This document shows positions 5,980 through 7,894 of a stretch of 7,894 nucleotides of DNA, piece after piece. Each line of letters starts with the position of its first letter. Positions within the stretch are counted from its first letter, which is position 1. Origin of the DNA: CAXDOZ01 sp963991145 (GTDB taxonomy: Bacteria; Bacteroidota; Bacteroidia; Chitinophagales; JABDMM01). The translations under genes and the position numbers were made by a program. The DNA lies in contig CAXDOZ010000110.1 in NCBI GenBank assembly GCA_963991145.1, forward strand, positions 1 to 7,894. Reading direction: 5' to 3'. The notes under the pieces were generated by a model. The model was not told the origin of the DNA. It did not search any database and worked only from the letters and a program-made list of their open reading frames with translations.

Positions 5980-6948
5980 ATGAACAATAAGAATTGGTGG
6001 TATTTACTGCATAATCCAATGCATTTTCAAGGCTGGAGAAGGAAGAAGAAATACTTTGAGGGCTGGTATTATAAGATCGTAGATGAGGAGAATAATCTAT
6101 CTCATGCTTTCATCCCCGGGATCTCTCTTGTTGATGAGAATGACAAACATGCATTTATCCAGGTTCTTGACGGGGTAAATGGCAAAGCTGACTATCACCA
6201 TTTTGAATTGGAAGACTTTAAGCCCGTTCCGGGCCGATTGGAGTTTTCTCTCGGCAATAATCAATTCTCTACGGAAGGAATTCAAATTGATCTTCCGGGT
6301 TTCGAAGCAAATTTGAAATTTAAAAACTGGACACCTCTTCCAAAGTCTCTTCTTCGCCCTGGAATAATGGGATGGTACTCATACACTCCAATGATGCAAT
6401 GCTACCACGGACTGGGAAGTATGAATCATTTTGTAAGTGGTCAAATTAAAAAAGGAGATGTCCAATTCAATTTGGAAAATGCAAAAGGCTATGTAGAAAA
6501 GGATTGGGGAGAATCATTCCCAAAAGCCTGGATCTGGTCTCAGTGTAACAACTTTAAGAAGGATAAGAATCTATCTGTTTTCCTTTCAGTAGCGCATATC
6601 CCATGGATGGGAAGTTTCTTTATTGGCTTTATAGCAGCCGTGCTGTATAATGGAAAAATTAAGGTCTTTGCTACTTACAATAATGCAAAACGAAAGACTC
6701 AGCTTACAGAAAAGGGTGTCGACTTTATGTTTGAGCAAGGTGGAGTGAGGTTAGAGGCTCACGTTGAGCAGAATGATGCTTATGAATTAAAATCTCCTAT
6801 CAAAGGAGACATGGTTGGAAAGGTAAATGAGAGCATCCTGGCTAAGACCAATCTTAGGATCTATGAGAATGGAGTTCTGATAATTGAAGATGAAGGAAGT
6901 TATTCCGGATTGGAGGTAGCTGGAGACGCCGAGATGTTGTTGCTGTAG
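5980..6948 (+). CDS. Tocopherol cyclase-like protein (VTE1 family), compact form
   Basis: This protein is predicted to close the chromanol ring of a methylated prenyl benzoquinol, the step done by tocopherol cyclase in plants and cyanobacteria. Family landmarks, numbered from ATG 5980 (322 aa), are: KYFEGWYYK (24-32), KDWGESFPKAWIWSQCN (174-190, plant form EKNWGGGFPRKWFWVQCN), LEAHVEQNDAYELKSP (258-273) and the end SYSGLEVAGD (307-316). The frame stays open upstream to a TTG at 5905, but residues from there look like non-coding leader and overlap the promoter-like sequence, so ATG 5980 is preferred. The protein is shorter than the mature plant enzyme (roughly 400 aa), mainly between the FEGWY and KDWG motifs. 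Short relatives occur in many bacteria without tocopherol genes, so the family alone does not prove cyclase activity; the neighbouring VTE2-, VTE3- and VTE4-like genes do most of the arguing. No signal peptide is seen, although the 206-223 stretch is hydrophobic. Confidence 0.82.
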   Translation: MNNKNWWYLLHNPMHFQGWRRKKKYFEGWYYKIVDEENNLSHAFIPGISLVDENDKHAFIQVLDGVNGKADYHHFELEDFKPVPGRLEFSLGNNQFSTEGIQIDLPGFEANLKFKNWTPLPKSLLRPGIMGWYSYTPMMQCYHGLGSMNHFVSGQIKKGDVQFNLENAKGYVEKDWGESFPKAWIWSQCNNFKKDKNLSVFLSVAHIPWMGSFFIGFIAAVLYNGKIKVFATYNNAKRKTQLTEKGVDFMFEQGGVRLEAHVEQNDAYELKSPIKGDMVGKVNESILAKTNLRIYENGVLIIEDEGSYSGLEVAGDAEMLLL

Positions 6949-7017
6949 AATTCTTAGTCGACCTGAATAAAAACCAGAACCAATACCAGAATGAATTACA
7001 AAAGCTCAGGTCCCTTC

Positions 7018-7049
7018 GTCATTTTGTCACTTTGTCAATTCGTCAATTC
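7018..7049 (+). repeat. Four tandem 8-bp repeats GTCAnTTY
   Basis: Four head-to-tail octamers, GTCATTTT, GTCACTTT, GTCAATTC and GTCAATTC, lie in the gap after the cyclase gene. The last two are identical, and the array runs directly into the 20-bp palindrome, sharing its first C. There is no open frame here. It may be a short variable-number repeat or one arm of a dispersed intergenic element. Confidence 0.75.
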
Positions 7050-7068
7050 TCACGAACTAGTTCGTGAG
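7049..7068. repeat. Perfect 20-bp palindrome
   Basis: The sequence CTCACGAACTAGTTCGTGAG is identical to its own reverse complement over 20 bp. As RNA it could fold as an 8-bp stem with a CUAG loop, but no T-tract follows on either strand, so it is a poor intrinsic terminator. It sits 100 bp after the cyclase stop and 130 bp before the katG start. The rest of the 250-bp gap (6949-7198) holds only the tandem repeats and the katG leader. Confidence 0.8.
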
Positions 7069-7149
7069 GCCTACCGCTCAATTTCGTAACTTATTACACA
7101 TCATCATCAATAGTTTCAATCTATAAATAGAATCATTCGATAGAACATA

Positions 7150-7181
7150 TTGATGATTGTCAGGTTAAACAGTTTTATTTG
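7150..7181 (+). promoter_or_regulatory. Candidate katG promoter (TTG-N21-TTTATTTG)
   Basis: TTG at 7150-7152 and TTTATTTG at 7174-7181 (one mismatch to TAnnTTTG) are 21 bp apart, close to the Bacteroidota promoter layout, and end 17 bp before the ATG. An inverted repeat AATCAT (7131-7136) / ATGATT (7153-7158) overlaps the -33 part and could be an operator. No clear OxyR or PerR box is recognised. Confidence 0.3.
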
Positions 7182-7198
7182 ATTTCAAATCCAAAAAC

Positions 7199-7894
7199 AT
7201 GAAATACCTATACCTCACTCTCAGCTTACTGATCACATATTCTCTAAGCGCCCAACACCATCCAATGGGGGGCGATATTTCTCAATGTCCTGTTCATGCT
7301 GGCTTCTCAGCAGAGAAAGGCGGTGAATCTGGATTTTCAGCTTCGTCTGCTGAAGCAAATCCTGAAGAGGAATACTCAATGGAGGAAGAAGCCATTGTTG
7401 GTCTTGGCGGACCTACCAACAGAGATTGGTGGCCAAATCAATTAGACCTTAGTGTTCTTCGTCAGCACTCGGATGTATCAAACCCAATGGGTCCGGATTT
7501 TAATTACACAGAAGCATTTAATAATCTGGATTACGAGGCGCTTAAATCAGACCTTGAGGAACTGATGACTTCCTCTCAGGACTGGTGGCCTGCAGATTGG
7601 GGTCACTATGGAGGACTATTCATCAGAATGGCCTGGCACTCTGCCGGAACCTATAGAACTGGCGACGGTCGTGGTGGTACAAGAGAAGGGCAACAAAGAT
7701 TTGCTCCTCAAAACAGCTGGCCAGACAATGCAAACCTTGACAAAGCCCGTAGATTACTTTGGCCGATCAAACAGAAATACGGCGCGAGCATCTCCTGGGC
7801 AGATCTAATGATCTTATCCGGAAATGTAGCTCTTGAGTCTATGGGTTTTGAGACACTTGGCTTCGGTGGCGGACGCGAAGCTGTTTGGGACCCC
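7199..7894 (+). CDS. katG: Catalase-peroxidase KatG with N-terminal signal peptide (3' end outside window)
   Basis: This haem enzyme removes H2O2 by catalase and peroxidase reactions. The first 232 residues are visible, from ATG 7199 with an A-rich leader. Residues 1-18 (MKYLYLTLSLLITYSLSA) are a Sec-type signal peptide with probable cleavage before Gln19, so the protein should be exported to the periplasm; most KatGs are cytoplasmic. Next comes the family's N-terminal CPVH motif (30-33), then a Ser/Gly- and Glu-rich stretch (about 37-64), which is longer than usual. The conserved core begins at NRDWWPNQLDL (74-84). The distal haem triad is Arg143, Trp146 and His147 in FIRMAWHSAGTYRTGDGRGG (141-160), Trp146 being the Trp of the Met-Tyr-Trp adduct. 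NSWPDNANLDKARRLLWPIK (172-191) and ISWADLMILSGNVALESMG (198-216) are standard KatG sequence. The proximal His, the adduct Tyr and Met and the C-terminal domain lie beyond the edge. Confidence 0.95.
   Translation, partial: MKYLYLTLSLLITYSLSAQHHPMGGDISQCPVHAGFSAEKGGESGFSASSAEANPEEEYSMEEEAIVGLGGPTNRDWWPNQLDLSVLRQHSDVSNPMGPDFNYTEAFNNLDYEALKSDLEELMTSSQDWWPADWGHYGGLFIRMAWHSAGTYRTGDGRGGTREGQQRFAPQNSWPDNANLDKARRLLWPIKQKYGASISWADLMILSGNVALESMGFETLGFGGGREAVWDP

Noticed and set aside
7018..7068. CRISPR array or intrinsic terminator
   Set aside because: The repeats are 8 bp without spacers, so it is not CRISPR. The palindrome is not followed by a T-tract on either strand, so it is not a convincing terminator.
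7608..7808. Short plus-strand frame of 66 codons near the right edge
   Set aside because: It is a shifted frame inside katG, which runs open from 7199 to the end of the window.

Overview
The window looks like chromosomal DNA of a Bacteroidota bacterium, probably a member of the Flavobacteriaceae. The reasons are moderate-to-low GC, A-rich leaders with poor Shine-Dalgarno sites, TAnnTTTG-like promoter boxes, a signal peptide ending in Ser-Ala-Gln, and the general feel of the proteins. This placement is an inference from the sequence alone; no photosynthesis gene is present in the window.

The core is a minus-strand operon running from 5861 down to 1836, read in this order: a geranylgeranyl-reductase-type flavoprotein, a 2x[4Fe-4S] ferredoxin, a methyltransferase closely resembling plant MPBQ/MSBQ methyltransferase (VTE3), a methyltransferase resembling gamma-tocopherol methyltransferase (VTE4), and a UbiA prenyltransferase with the signature of homogentisate phytyl/geranylgeranyl transferase (VTE2). 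The genes are separated by 3 bp or overlap by 1 nt. A patatin-like phospholipase follows 64 bp further on. Divergently, at 5980-6948 on the plus strand, lies a compact tocopherol-cyclase-like protein (VTE1 family). Together these would prenylate homogentisate, methylate the ring, saturate the isoprenoid tail, close the chromanol ring and methylate it again. That is every committed step of tocopherol/tocotrienol-type (vitamin E-like) synthesis after homogentisate. The gene that makes homogentisate (HPPD) is not in the window.

Left of the operon, on the minus strand, is an Old Yellow Enzyme-family ene-reductase interrupted by an in-frame TAA after codon 74; its reading frame then stays open to the window edge. 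Right of the cyclase is a 250-bp gap containing four 8-bp tandem repeats that run into a perfect 20-bp palindrome. The window ends in a catalase-peroxidase (katG) with an N-terminal Sec signal peptide, cut off by the edge.

The common theme, by inference, is protection against oxidative and lipid-peroxide damage: a membrane chromanol antioxidant, a phospholipase that could act on damaged lipids, an ene-reductase for unsaturated carbonyls and an exported peroxide-removing enzyme. A shared TGAAC/GTTCATTAG motif upstream of both the ene-reductase and the operon hints at common control. The notable point is a clustered vitamin E-type pathway in what appears to be a non-photosynthetic bacterium.
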